DNA of 64,000 bases from Bryobacteraceae bacterium CoA2 C42 (GCA_019931245.1 JAINDL010000006.1:1-64000), one strand, 5' to 3'. Numbered from the stretch's first letter, positions 27,126-36,554 are shown. Translations and numbers: made by a program. The notes: generated by a model from the sequence alone, not told the origin.

Positions 27126-28409
27126 TCAGGACCGGCGGCGGCGAATCAACACCCCGTCGTGCTCATAAACGGTCTCGTAAAAGGGATCCTCACGGACGGC
27201 CGTCCGATAGGCCGCCGGATCGAACGGCATCACCAGCAGGTAGTCGATGCCGGCATCGAGCGCCAGACCGGTCGGATCGGGCAGGTCCCGCGGACTCACC
27301 GCGCGCCGCCACGTCGCCGCATGCAGCAGCGCCCCGTTGGTAGCCAGAAACAGCGCCGCAGGCGGCGTCTTCCCTTCAATCCAGAAGTAGGCCTGATTCC
27401 GAATCGGATACATCGCCCGGTGCCGCTGAACCTCGCCCACCATGGCGGGCAGCGCCGTCAAGCCCGCCAGATACGCCGTACCCAGCAAAATCCGGTCCAG
27501 CGGCAGCGTCGCCAGCCCCGCTATCAGCGCGGGCCCCAGCGTCAGCACGAAAAAGTGCCCAGGAGAAAACTGCACCGCCACAGCATGTGCGGCCGCAAAA
27601 CAACCCAACGCCGAAAGCTGCTGCCGGCTGCCCGTTCGCCAAACCGCGGCCCACACCGCCACCAGCAAACCCGTGCGCACATCGAACGCGGCATACTCCA
27701 GCCCGAACCCCGGCGGCCGGCCGGCATACCAATCCCGCAGCGGCGAGACCGTCCCCGCCGCATTGAGCTCCACATATACCCGCCAGGCCAGCGCGGTCGC
27801 CAACAACGCCACCGCGTAGACCGCCGCCTGCCCGTAACGGCGCCGCAGCACCACGTAAACCACCACGCCCCCCAGTCCGGGCAGCAGAGTATCGCTCGTC
27901 AGATAGGACGCCGCACCCGCCAGCGCCCCCAGCAGCGTCGCCGCCCACGAATCCTGTTCCATCACATACACCGTGACGAGGACCAGCACCAGCGCCAGCA
28001 GATCCGGCGCCAAGTTGGCGCCCCCCTGCACAAAAAGCGGAAACGCCCCCAGCGGCAGACACACCAGCGCCGCCGTAAGGGAGTCAAACCGCTGCTGCCG
28101 CCCCCAGAAATAAACCAGCGCCAAGGCGCACGGCGCCAGCAGCCACAGCAGCAGGCTCAACAACATCCGGCTCTGCACAAACGGCGCCAGCAGCGCCGGA
28201 AAGCCCGGCGGAAACCGCGTCAGCATCGGCTCGCCCGGCACGCTCGTCGCCCGGTAGCCCCGCCCCTCGCCCAGCGCCATCGCCGCGTTGTAATAAGTGC
28301 CGTCCTCCTCCCGCGTCCCCAGTTGCGGAAGCTCCCACGCCGCCGCCGCCATCCACATCGAGGGCAGCAGCGCAACCACCAGCAACACCCACACAAGAAA
28401 ACGAGACAT
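27126..28409 (-). CDS. multi-pass membrane protein of unknown function
   Basis: A 427-residue integral membrane protein with about nine hydrophobic segments (FLVWVLLVVALLPSMW, LLALVLVLVTVYVM, LGGVVVYVVLR, and others) and a soluble C-terminal part of about 100 residues (PDPTGLALDAGIDYLLV). The first outer loop has REEDGTYY, an acidic cluster as in GT39-like glycosyltransferases, but the match is loose. The ATG at 28409 begins the first membrane segment; a longer frame upstream is antisense to the nuclease gene. It is the first gene of an operon with the S9 peptidase. TATTCT lies 13 nt upstream. Confidence 0.6.
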   Translation of the reverse strand: MSRFLVWVLLVVALLPSMWMAAAAWELPQLGTREEDGTYYNAAMALGEGRGYRATSVPGEPMLTRFPPGFPALLAPFVQSRMLLSLLLWLLAPCALALVYFWGRQQRFDSLTAALVCLPLGAFPLFVQGGANLAPDLLALVLVLVTVYVMEQDSWAATLLGALAGAASYLTSDTLLPGLGGVVVYVVLRRRYGQAAVYAVALLATALAWRVYVELNAAGTVSPLRDWYAGRPPGFGLEYAAFDVRTGLLVAVWAAVWRTGSRQQLSALGCFAAAHAVAVQFSPGHFFVLTLGPALIAGLATLPLDRILLGTAYLAGLTALPAMVGEVQRHRAMYPIRNQAYFWIEGKTPPAALFLATNGALLHAATWRRAVSPRDLPDPTGLALDAGIDYLLVMPFDPAAYRTAVREDPFYETVYEHDGVLIRRRRS

Positions 28410-28421
28410 GCAGAGAAGAAA

Positions 28422-28427
28422 TAGAAT
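28422..28427 (+). promoter_or_regulatory. TAGAAT -10 box for the beta-CASP nuclease
   Basis: TAGAAT ends 10 nt before the ATG at 28438, giving a leader of a few nucleotides at most. On the other strand a TATTCT overlaps it in part and could serve the divergent membrane-protein gene. Confidence 0.35.
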
Positions 28428-28437
28428 ACCAGTATCC

Positions 28438-29838
28438 ATGCAGATCACTTTTCGCGGCGCCTGCCGCACCGTCACCGGCTCAAGCCACGAACTCCAGCAC
28501 GCCGGCAAACGCATTCTCCTCGACTGCGGCCTGTTCCAGGGACGCCGCGCCGAAGCCAACGAAAAGAACCGCTGGTTCGGCACCCCGCCCAACGAAATCG
28601 ACGCCGTCGTCCTCTCCCACGCCCACATCGACCACAGCGGCAAACTCCCGAAACTCGTCCAACAGGGCTTCCACGGACCCATCTTCACCACCCCCGCCAC
28701 CGTCGACCTCTGCAAGGCCATGCTCGCCGATTCCGCCTTCATCCAGGAAAAAGACGCCGAGTTCCTCAACCGCCGCACCTCCCGCAAACGCCGCCTGCAG
28801 CCCGACTGCCCAGACTGCGACATCGAACCGCTCTACACGATGGTCGACGCCACCACCACCTTCCCCCTGTTCCGCTCTACCGCCCTCCATCAGCGCACCG
28901 AAGTCGCCGCCGGCTTTCACTACACCGCCTACGAAGCCGGACACATGCTCGGCTCCTCGTTCGTCCTCGTCGAAGCCGGCAACACCCGCCTGCTCTTCTC
29001 CGGCGACATCGGCCGCAGGAATCTACCCATCATCCACGACCCCGAACCCCCGCCTCCCGCCGACTACCTCATCATGGAGAGTACCTACGGCGACCGCCTC
29101 CATCAACCCATGGAACACGCCCAGTTCAAACTGGCCGAAATCATCAACCGCACCGCCCAGCGCGGCGGCAAGATCATCGCCCCCGCCTTCGCCGTCGGCC
29201 GCACACAGCAGTTGGTCATGCTCATCAACCAACTCATGCGCGAACGCAAGATCCCCGAAATCCCGATCTTCGTCGATAGTCCCCTCGCCGTCAACGTCAC
29301 CGACGTCTTCCGCGCCCACACCGAATGTTATGACGCCGAAACCGCCAAGTTCATGGAAGACCACGACGACCCCTTCGGCTTCCACCGCCTCCGCTACATC
29401 CGCGACGTCGAGGAATCAAAGGCTTTAAACTCCCTCCGCATGCCCTGCCTCATCCTCTCGGCCTCCGGCATGGCCGAAGCCGGCCGCGTCGTCCATCACC
29501 TCTCCAACAGCGTCGGCGACCCCCGCAACACCGTCCTCATCACCGGCTTCCAGGCGGAAAACTCCCTCGGCCGTAAACTCCTCGACGGCCAGAAAGACGT
29601 CAACATCCTCGGCGAACCCCACCGCGTCCGCGCCGAAATCTACAAGCTCAACGAACTCAGCGGACACGCCGACCAACGCGAACTGCTCGAGTGGATGGAG
29701 CCCGTCGTCAAAGGACTCAAACACGTCTTCCTCGTCCACGGCGAACCGCTCCAGCAACAGACGCTCGCCACCCTGATCCGCAGCATGTACAACGTCCCCG
29801 TCACCATCCCGCAAACCGGCGAGGTCTTCCCCTGCTAG
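28438..29838 (+). CDS. beta-CASP metallo-beta-lactamase-fold ribonuclease
   Basis: A 466-residue cytoplasmic nuclease related to CPSF73/YSH1. The metal site is complete: LSHAHIDHSG (His61, His63, Asp65, His66), AGHMLGS, and the Asp in FSGDIGRRNLP. The beta-CASP insertion has its motif A in MESTYGDR, and PAFAVGRTQQL, SASGMAEAGRVVHHL and LSGHADQREL mark the following motifs. These enzymes process or degrade RNA. The ATG at 28438 begins the fold directly (MQITFRGACRTVTGS). It is divergent from the membrane-protein gene with 28 nt between start codons. Confidence 0.93.
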   Translation: MQITFRGACRTVTGSSHELQHAGKRILLDCGLFQGRRAEANEKNRWFGTPPNEIDAVVLSHAHIDHSGKLPKLVQQGFHGPIFTTPATVDLCKAMLADSAFIQEKDAEFLNRRTSRKRRLQPDCPDCDIEPLYTMVDATTTFPLFRSTALHQRTEVAAGFHYTAYEAGHMLGSSFVLVEAGNTRLLFSGDIGRRNLPIIHDPEPPPPADYLIMESTYGDRLHQPMEHAQFKLAEIINRTAQRGGKIIAPAFAVGRTQQLVMLINQLMRERKIPEIPIFVDSPLAVNVTDVFRAHTECYDAETAKFMEDHDDPFGFHRLRYIRDVEESKALNSLRMPCLILSASGMAEAGRVVHHLSNSVGDPRNTVLITGFQAENSLGRKLLDGQKDVNILGEPHRVRAEIYKLNELSGHADQRELLEWMEPVVKGLKHVFLVHGEPLQQQTLATLIRSMYNVPVTIPQTGEVFPC

Positions 29839-29869
29839 CCGCCCGGTAGTGATAGCATAGGCCCCAGTC

Positions 29870-32362
29870 ATGGGTCGGTTCAGCCTCGGCATCGTGTTCG
29901 CAGCGGCCCTCCTCGCGCAGCAGGACGCCGCCTCCCTGCTCGAACAGAAGTGTCTCCACTGCCACGGTGGCACGCCGCTCGGCAAGCTCGACCTGCGCAC
30001 CCGCGAAGCCGCCCTCCGCGGCGGCGAACACGGCGCCGCCATCGTCCCCGGCGCCGCATCCACCAGCAAGCTGATCCGCATGGTCAGCGGCCTCGACACC
30101 CCCCGCATGCCCCTCGGCGGCGCCCTCAGCCCGGCCGAAATCGACCTGCTTCAGCGCTGGATCACCGCCGGCGCTCCCTACCCCGGCCGCCCCCTCACCG
30201 CCCAACAGAAACTCACCGTCACCCCGGAACCTCCCCTCCGCGATGCCGACCGCAACTGGTGGGCCTTCTCCCCCATCCGCGCCCCCGGCGGCTCCATCGA
30301 TCAATGGCTCAACCAGGCCCTCGCCGGGGCCGGCATCACCCCCGCTCCCCGCGCCCCCAAAGCCACCCTCGTCCGCCGCGCCTATCTCGACCTCCTCGGC
30401 CTCCCCCCCACCCCCGCCGAAGTCGCCGCCTTCGTCCATAACCCCGACCCCCAAGCCTGGCCTAAACTCATCGACCACCTCCTGGCCTCCCCCCACTACG
30501 GCGAACGCTGGGGCCGCCACTGGCTCGACCTCGCCCGCTACGCCGATTCGAACGGCTACGAACACGACTTCGACCGCCCCCACGCCTGGCGCTACCGCGA
30601 CTACGTCATCCGCGCCTTCAACGACGACAAACCCTACCACACCTTCCTCACCGAACAACTCGCCGGCGACGAAATCCCCCACCCCACCTACGACTCCCTC
30701 ACCGCCACCGGCTTCCTCCGCGGCTACGCCAAAGTCGGCTTCCGCGAAAAGGACAACCCCGAATTCCGCTACGAGTACCTCGACGACATCATCGCCACCA
30801 TCGGCCGTGGCCTCATGGGCCTCACCGTCCAGTGCGCCCGCTGCCACGATCACAAGTTCGACCCCATCTCGCAAACAGACTACTACCGCATGCAGGCCGG
30901 CCTGTTCGGCTACGTCGAACTCGACCACCCCCTCGTCCCGCCCGCCGAAGCCCAGGCCTGGCGCGCCGGCAACGCTCGCATCGACCAGGCCATCGCCGCC
31001 CTCCGCGACCAACTCCGCTCCCTCGAAGCCCCCTACACCGCCCGCATCCTCCCCGAAAAGTACAAACGCTACCCCGCCAACGTCCAGCAGGCCATCGCCA
31101 CCCCCGAAGCCGAACGTACCCCCGGCCAGGTCCTCCTCGCCAACCGGGTCATCCGCACCACCCGCGCCACCCCCGCCGAAATCGACCGCCTCTGCACCCC
31201 CGCCGACCTCGCCGCCCGCCGCCGCCTCCAGCAGGAGATCACCGCCCTCGAAAAGCAGCGCCCCCCCGCCCCGCCCCTCGCCATGGGCGTCACCGACGGC
31301 GACTACCGCTTCACCCCCGACGGCCCCGGCGACGAACCCGCCCCCGGCAAAGGCGTCCAGGCCACCAACCTGGTCGGTTCCTTTTTGCACGAAGGCCCCG
31401 GGCGCTATACCGCCCCTCCCTCCTTCCTCCTCATCCGCGGCGACCGCCACGCCCCCGCCGAACCCATCGGCCCCGGCTTCCCCCGCATCGCCGACCCCGC
31501 CTCCCGCCCCACCGCCCTCCCCCCGCCCCACGGCAAAACCTCCGGACGCCGCCTCGCCCTCGCCCACTGGCTCACCGCCCCCGAACACCCGCTCACCGCC
31601 CGCGTCATGGCCAATCGCATCTGGCACCACCACTTCGGCCGCGGCCTCGTCGCCAGCCTCGACAACTTCGGCCGCATGGGCGACCGCCCCACCCATCCCG
31701 CCCTCCTCGACTACCTCGCCACCGAGTTCCGCACCCGCGGCTGGAGCATCAAAGCCCTGCACCGGCTCATTATGACGAGCGAGGCCTACCAGCGCGATTC
31801 CACCGGCGAATCCGGCGCCGCCGCCGACCCCGCCAACCGCCTCCTCTGGCGCTTCCCCATGCGCCGCCTCGAAGCCGAAATCGTCCGCGATCAGGTCCTC
31901 GCCGTCAGCGGCGCGCTCAACCGCACCCTCGGCGGCCCCGCCGTCTTCCCGCCCCTCCCCGAAGAGCTCCTCGCCTCGAGCACCAAAGGCATCTGGCATC
32001 GCCAACCCGACGGCCCCGAAACCTGGCGCCGCAGCGTCTATGTCTACCGCAAACGCGGCCTCCCCTTCCCGCTGTTTGAAATCTTCGACCTGCCCGACCA
32101 GAACATCGCCTGCGGCGCCCGCAACGTCTCCACCGTCCCCACCCAGGCCCTCTACCTGATGAACGATCCCTTCCTGCTCCGCCAGGCTACCCTGTTTGCC
32201 GGACGCATCCGCGAAGCCGGCGGCGACCCCGTCGACCACGCCTTTCAACTCGCGCTCGCCCGGGCCCCCCGCCCCGAAGAACGGGCCGCCGTCGACGGCC
32301 TCTCCCTCGAAGCGCTCGCCCAGGTAATCTTGAACCTCAACGAGTTTCTCTATCTACGGTGA
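29870..32362 (+). CDS. PSD1/PSCyt protein (cytochrome c-like, DUF1549, DUF1553)
   Basis: A secreted 830-residue protein. The signal peptide (GIVFAAALLAQQDA) is followed by the heme c-like motif CLHCH (Cys28, Cys31, His32) in the planctomycete-type cytochrome C domain. DUF1549 (LVRRAYLDLLGLPPTPAEV, HYGERWGRHWLDLARYADSNG as adjacent blocks) and then DUF1553 follow (LTARVMANRIWHHHFGRGL, TQALYLMNDPF). It is paired with a DUF1501 gene overlapping or adjacent downstream, the arrangement seen across Planctomycetes and Acidobacteria. The pair is thought to act on carbohydrates, but no activity is established. TAGCAT lies 11 nt before the ATG. Confidence 0.9.
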   Translation: MGRFSLGIVFAAALLAQQDAASLLEQKCLHCHGGTPLGKLDLRTREAALRGGEHGAAIVPGAASTSKLIRMVSGLDTPRMPLGGALSPAEIDLLQRWITAGAPYPGRPLTAQQKLTVTPEPPLRDADRNWWAFSPIRAPGGSIDQWLNQALAGAGITPAPRAPKATLVRRAYLDLLGLPPTPAEVAAFVHNPDPQAWPKLIDHLLASPHYGERWGRHWLDLARYADSNGYEHDFDRPHAWRYRDYVIRAFNDDKPYHTFLTEQLAGDEIPHPTYDSLTATGFLRGYAKVGFREKDNPEFRYEYLDDIIATIGRGLMGLTVQCARCHDHKFDPISQTDYYRMQAGLFGYVELDHPLVPPAEAQAWRAGNARIDQAIAALRDQLRSLEAPYTARILPEKYKRYPANVQQAIATPEAERTPGQVLLANRVIRTTRATPAEIDRLCTPADLAARRRLQQEITALEKQRPPAPPLAMGVTDGDYRFTPDGPGDEPAPGKGVQATNLVGSFLHEGPGRYTAPPSFLLIRGDRHAPAEPIGPGFPRIADPASRPTALPPPHGKTSGRRLALAHWLTAPEHPLTARVMANRIWHHHFGRGLVASLDNFGRMGDRPTHPALLDYLATEFRTRGWSIKALHRLIMTSEAYQRDSTGESGAAADPANRLLWRFPMRRLEAEIVRDQVLAVSGALNRTLGGPAVFPPLPEELLASSTKGIWHRQPDGPETWRRSVYVYRKRGLPFPLFEIFDLPDQNIACGARNVSTVPTQALYLMNDPFLLRQATLFAGRIREAGGDPVDHAFQLALARAPRPEERAAVDGLSLEALAQVILNLNEFLYLR

Positions 32363-32367
32363 CCCTC

Positions 32368-33723
32368 ATGAACCGGCGGCAACTTCTCCTCACAGCGGGC
32401 GGCGGCCTCGGCGCCCTGGCGCTCAACTCTCTCGAAGCCGCCACCCACCACCCCGCCAAAGCCAAACGCGTCATCTCCCTGTTCATGAGCGGCGGCGTCA
32501 GCCACCTCGACACCTTCGACCCCAAGCCCGCCCTCGCCCGCTTCGCCGGTCAGCCACTGTCGGGTAAAGGCGACATTGTCGTCCGTCAAGGACACCCCGG
32601 GCCGCTCATGCCCTCGCCCTTCGCCTTCCGCCGCCACGGACAAAGCGGCCTCGAAGTCTCCGAGCTATTCCCCAAACTCGGCGCCCTCTGCGACGAATAC
32701 GCCCTCATCCGCAGCGCTTTTTCGAAATCCAACGACCACGTCCAGGCCCACTACGCCCTCGCAAGCGGCCAGATCCGCATGGGCTTTCCCTCCCTCGGTG
32801 CCTGGGTCTCCTACGGCCTCGGCTCCCTCAACCAGGACCTCCCCGGCTACGTCGTCCTCTACGACCAGCGCGGCGGCCCCTTCGGCGGCCCCGCCAACTG
32901 GACCGCCGGCTTCATGCCCGCCGCCTACCAGGGCACCGTCTTCCGCGCCACCCACGAACCCATCCTCGACCTCCAACCGCCCCCCGGCGTCTCGGCCGCC
33001 GAACAGCGCCGGCGACTCGCCGCCCTCCGCCAACTCAACAGCCTCGACGCCGCCCGCGCCCCGTCGAACTCCGAACTCGCCGCCCGCCTCGACAGCTACG
33101 AACTCGCCTTCCGCATGCAAAGCGCCGCCCCGGAAGCCGTCGACCTGTCGAGCGAATCCCCCGCCACGCGCCGGCTCTACGGCCTCGACGAAGCCCACAC
33201 CGAACCCTTCGGCCGCCAGTGCCTCATGGCCCGCCGCCTCGTTGAACGCGGCGTCCGCTTCGTCCAGCTCTACCACGGCGGCCTCGGCAACCAGAACCTC
33301 GATACCTGGGACGCCCACGAAGACGTCAAAACCAACCACACTCGCCACGCCGCCGCCACCGACACCCCCATCGCCGGTCTCCTCTCCGACCTCAAGGCCC
33401 GCGGCCTCCTCGCCGATACTCTCGTCCTCTGGCACGGCGAGTTCGGCCGCATGCCCATCTCCCAGCGCGGCCTCGGCCGCGACCACAACCCCGGCGTCAT
33501 GTCCCTCTGGATGGCCGGCGCCGGCATCCGCGGCGGCCAGGTCATCGGCACCTCCGACGAGTTCGGCTACAAAGCCGAAGAGCAGCCCGTCAGCGTCCAC
33601 GACTTCCATGCGACCATCCTTCATCTGCTGGGCCTCGATCACACCCGGCTCACCTACCGCTTCAACGGCCGCCAGATGCGCCTGACCGACGTCTACGGCA
33701 CCCCGGTGCCGCAACTGCTATGA
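32368..33723 (+). CDS. DUF1501 protein with Tat signal
   Basis: A 451-residue protein of the alkaline-phosphatase/sulfatase superfamily branch DUF1501. It starts MNRRQLLLTAGGG, a twin-arginine signal, and continues through FMSGGVSHLDTFDPKP, NDHVQAHYALASG, LWHGEFGRMPISQ and DHNPGVMSLWMAG. The ATG at 32368 has GGTGA about 6 nt upstream; an alternative GTG at 32359 overlaps the PSD1 stop by 4 nt. It is tightly coupled to the PSD1 gene. The end of this gene is partly duplicated 113 nt downstream (see the repeat at 33695-33845). Confidence 0.9.
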   Translation: MNRRQLLLTAGGGLGALALNSLEAATHHPAKAKRVISLFMSGGVSHLDTFDPKPALARFAGQPLSGKGDIVVRQGHPGPLMPSPFAFRRHGQSGLEVSELFPKLGALCDEYALIRSAFSKSNDHVQAHYALASGQIRMGFPSLGAWVSYGLGSLNQDLPGYVVLYDQRGGPFGGPANWTAGFMPAAYQGTVFRATHEPILDLQPPPGVSAAEQRRRLAALRQLNSLDAARAPSNSELAARLDSYELAFRMQSAAPEAVDLSSESPATRRLYGLDEAHTEPFGRQCLMARRLVERGVRFVQLYHGGLGNQNLDTWDAHEDVKTNHTRHAAATDTPIAGLLSDLKARGLLADTLVLWHGEFGRMPISQRGLGRDHNPGVMSLWMAGAGIRGGQVIGTSDEFGYKAEEQPVSVHDFHATILHLLGLDHTRLTYRFNGRQMRLTDVYGTPVPQLL

Positions 33724-33845
33724 CCCGCACCTCCGCACTCACCCGCCGCCCCAAACCCGCCCCGGCCGGCCCCGTATCCACCCGACCCATGCCACCAACC
33801 AACCCCCACGGCACTCCGCTGCCGCAACTGCCATGACCCGCGCCT
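33695..33845 (+). repeat. imperfect direct repeat duplicating the DUF1501/MFS gene junction
   Basis: Positions 33695-33732 and 33808-33845 match at 34 of 38 bases, 113 nt apart. Each copy holds the codons for Gly-Thr-Pro-x-Pro-Gln-Leu, a stop codon and an overlapping ATG ACC CGC start. The first copy is the true end of the DUF1501 gene and the second holds the true start of the MFS gene. Between them a 38-codon open frame (33720-33835) starts in the first copy (MTRTSALTRRPK), ends TPLPQLP, and overlaps both neighbours by ATGA. It looks like the product of a local duplication; whether it is translated is unknown. Confidence 0.6.
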
Positions 33846-34987
33846 GGGCCCTCGTCGGCCTCCTCTGGATCGCCTTCTGCCTCAACTACATCGACCGGCA
33901 GGTCGCCTTCTCCATCTTCCCCGCCCTCCGCCGCGAACTCGGCTTCTCCGCCGCCGAACTCGGCTGGGTCGGCACCGTGTTTATCTGGAGCTACTCCCTC
34001 GCCCTCCCCTTTGCCGGCAAACTCGCCGACCGCACCGACAAACGGCGCATGATCGCCGCCAGCCTGCTCCTCTGGAGCCTCGCCATCTGGGGCTCGGCCT
34101 CGGCCGCCAGCGTGGGTTCGTTTTTGGCCTGGCGGGCCGTCATGGGACTCACCGAAGCCCTCTACTTCCCCGCCGCCGCCGGCTTCATCGCCAGCATCCA
34201 CACCGGCCCCACCCGCAGCCGCGCCCTCGGCCTCCACCAAAGCGCCCAACTGTTCGGCGGCGCCCTCGGCGGCTGGTACGGCGGCTGGAGCGCCGACGGC
34301 CCCGGCTGGCGCTACGGCTTCACCACCCTCGCCCTCATCGGCATCCTCTACGCCTTCCTCCTTGGCTTCGTTTTGCCAAAAACCACTCGCGCCGACGGCG
34401 AAGGCGCCCCGGTCGGCACCCTGTGGACTCCGGTCTTCTCCTGGATGATCGCCGCCTTCTTCGGCTTCTGCGGCGTCCTCTGGATGCTCTACGCCTGGCT
34501 GCCCAGCCACCTCGGCGAACGCTTCGCCCTGTCGATGACCGAAGCCGGCTGGCGCGGTACCGTCTTCCTGCAAGGCAGCTCCTTTGCCGGCATCCTGCTC
34601 GGCGGATTTTACGGCGACCGCACCGGCCGCCGCCTCGAACTCGCCGCCCTCGGCATGCTGCTCAGCCCCGTCTTCGGCTACTTCGTCTTCGCCGCCCCCA
34701 CCATGGCCGGCAGCGTCGCCGCCACCGTCGGCTTCGGCCTCGGCGCCGGCCTGATCATGTCCAACCTCTTCGCCGCCGCGTTCGCCCTCGTCGGTCCCGG
34801 GCGCCACGGCTGGGCCGCAGGCCTCCTCAACATGGCCGGCGGCATCTCGGGCGGCCTCGGCATGCTCCTGGCCGGCTACTCGAAAGACAGCGCCGCCTAC
34901 GTCGGCCTGCTCACCTTCGTCGCCGCCGCCGGCCTCCTCATTCAGGCTCGACGACTACCAGGTGCTGCCGCGCCCCCACGTTCGTAA
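33833..34987 (+). CDS. MFS transporter
   Basis: A 384-residue major facilitator with about twelve membrane segments. The start WIAFCLNYIDRQVAFSIFP is typical of the anion:cation/sugar-phosphate-like branch. The loop 2-3 signature is present as GKLADRTDKRRM, and again in the second half as GGFYGDRTGRRLE. It follows the PSD1-DUF1501 pair, and the ATG overlaps the stop of a 38-codon open frame (ATGA), so all may lie on one message and the transporter may import what the pair releases; this is inferred. Its 3' end overlaps the convergent CRTAC1 gene by 50 nt. Confidence 0.85.
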   Translation: MTRAWALVGLLWIAFCLNYIDRQVAFSIFPALRRELGFSAAELGWVGTVFIWSYSLALPFAGKLADRTDKRRMIAASLLLWSLAIWGSASAASVGSFLAWRAVMGLTEALYFPAAAGFIASIHTGPTRSRALGLHQSAQLFGGALGGWYGGWSADGPGWRYGFTTLALIGILYAFLLGFVLPKTTRADGEGAPVGTLWTPVFSWMIAAFFGFCGVLWMLYAWLPSHLGERFALSMTEAGWRGTVFLQGSSFAGILLGGFYGDRTGRRLELAALGMLLSPVFGYFVFAAPTMAGSVAATVGFGLGAGLIMSNLFAAAFALVGPGRHGWAAGLLNMAGGISGGLGMLLAGYSKDSAAYVGLLTFVAAAGLLIQARRLPGAAAPPRS

Positions 34988-36554
34988 GCGTCTGCCGCTT
35001 GCCGCTCGGCCACTCGATCTCCACCTTCGCCGCCGTCGCCGCCTTGCCGAGCCCAAACGTCAACGCCAGGTCCGACTGGCTGCAGTAGCTCGCCCCGCTC
35101 GTTACCGTCTGCCACTGCTTGCCAATCCGCACCACCGCCCCCAGCGCGCTCCGGTTGCTCTTCCGGCCCTCCAGCCGCAGCGAAAGATAGTTATTCCCGT
35201 TGCCGCCATCGTTTCGGAGCAGCACCGCCGGCCCATGATTGTTCGTCACCACCACGTCCAGGTCCCCGTCCCGGTCATAGTCGGCGTAGGCCGCCCCCCG
35301 CGCCACGTACGCCGTCGTCAGCCCCGCCGCCTTCGTCACGTCCGCAAACCGCCCGTTGGCTTCGTTTCGAAAAAGCAGGGGGAGCTGCCGGAACTGGATC
35401 TTCGGCTGCACCCGGCCGATCTCTTCGTCAATGTGCCCATTGGCCGCAAAAAGATCGGCCCGGCCATCAAGGTCGTAGTCGAAAAAGAACAGCCCGAACG
35501 TCAGGCTCAACAGGCTCGACCGGCCAATGGTCGACCGCGGCGCCTCGTCCACAAACAGCCCGTTGCCTTCGTTGTGGTAAAGGCCCAGCATCTGATTCGA
35601 AAAGTTGCCTACAGCCAGGCTCGCCCGCCCCGATTCGTCGTAATCCCGCGCCGCCACCCCCATCGCGCCCCGCGCCACGCCGTCTTCGGAAAATGCCACC
35701 CCAGCCGACACGGCGATATCGGTAAACGTCCCGTTCTTGTTATTCCGATAGAGCCGGTTGGGCTGCGTGTCGTTCGCCAGGAAGACATCGGGCCAGCCGT
35801 CGTTGTTGACGTCGAACACCGCAATGCCCAACGCCTTCGAGTTCGCATCGGCCAGGCCCGCCTTCGCCGCCGCGTCCTCGAAGGTTCCGTTCCCCCGGTT
35901 GCGGTACAGCTTCGGCGCCACGCCCTTGTAGGACTCCGGCGTGCAGTAGGACTTCGTATTCCCGTCCATCGAGCAGAACAGATCGCCCTTAGCCGTCCAC
36001 TGCACATAATTGGCCACCAGAATATCCGCGTGGCCGTCCTTGTCGTAGTCGAGAAACGCAACGGAGGTGCCGAAGTTGGCGTTCTGAATCCCGGCCGTCT
36101 TCGTCACGTCCCGAAACCGGAACCCGCCCTCGTTGCGGAACAGCCGGTCGCCCTCGAGCGCCGTCACGTACAGGTCCGTCCGACCGTCGTTGTCGTAGTC
36201 GGCCGCGGCCGCGCCCATCCCGAATAGCTCCATCGCCACGCCGCTCGCCCCCGTCACGTCCGTGAAAGTGCCGTTCCTGTTGTTGCGGTAAAGCGCACTC
36301 AGCGACCGTCTGCCCTTCGGCGCCCAGTCCCGCGAGTTCACGAGAAACAGGTCCGGGTAGCCATCGCCGTCGGCGTCAAACCAGACGGCCCCTGCCCCCA
36401 TCGTCTCAGGGAGCCAGCGTTTGCCCGCTCGGCCGCTGTTGTGCACGAAGTTGAGGCCGGCCGCCTTCGTCACTTCGAGGAAGCGGACGGGGCTGGGCTG
36501 CGCGCTGAGGAGCATCGTGGCGATGCAGGTGACGGGTAGGAGTCGACGGAGCAT
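34938..36554 (-). CDS. CRTAC1-type secreted FG-GAP/ASPIC-UnbV propeller protein
   Basis: A 538-residue secreted protein with a signal peptide (LLPVTCIATMLLSAQP). Repeats of the FG-GAP/VCBS type each carry a calcium-binding-like loop: FDADGDGYPD, YDNDGRTD, YDKDGHAD, VNNDGWPD, YDLDGRAD, YDRDGDLD. They are followed by an ASPIC/UnbV C-terminal domain (GNNYLSLRLEGRKSNRSALGA in blocks, VEIEWPSGKRQTL). It is the last gene of the operon with the TPR-ASPIC and multiheme cytochrome genes. The start at 36554 lies inside the 3' end of the cytochrome frame (149-nt overlap) and has no ribosome site, so translation may depend on the upstream gene. Confidence 0.88.
   Translation of the reverse strand: MLRRLLPVTCIATMLLSAQPSPVRFLEVTKAAGLNFVHNSGRAGKRWLPETMGAGAVWFDADGDGYPDLFLVNSRDWAPKGRRSLSALYRNNRNGTFTDVTGASGVAMELFGMGAAAADYDNDGRTDLYVTALEGDRLFRNEGGFRFRDVTKTAGIQNANFGTSVAFLDYDKDGHADILVANYVQWTAKGDLFCSMDGNTKSYCTPESYKGVAPKLYRNRGNGTFEDAAAKAGLADANSKALGIAVFDVNNDGWPDVFLANDTQPNRLYRNNKNGTFTDIAVSAGVAFSEDGVARGAMGVAARDYDESGRASLAVGNFSNQMLGLYHNEGNGLFVDEAPRSTIGRSSLLSLTFGLFFFDYDLDGRADLFAANGHIDEEIGRVQPKIQFRQLPLLFRNEANGRFADVTKAAGLTTAYVARGAAYADYDRDGDLDVVVTNNHGPAVLLRNDGGNGNNYLSLRLEGRKSNRSALGAVVRIGKQWQTVTSGASYCSQSDLALTFGLGKAATAAKVEIEWPSGKRQTLTNVGARQHLVVVEPE

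Noticed and set aside
26307-28424. Long Arg/Pro/His-rich open frame on the plus strand
   Set aside because: It lies antisense to the DPP-IV peptidase and the membrane-protein gene and has no protein-like features.
29801-32248. Very long open frame (about 800 codons) on the strand opposite the PSD1 gene
   Set aside because: Its product is Gly/Ala/Glu-rich low-complexity sequence without any domain, as expected from antisense frames of GC-rich genes; the plus strand encodes recognised cytochrome c, DUF1549 and DUF1553 domains.
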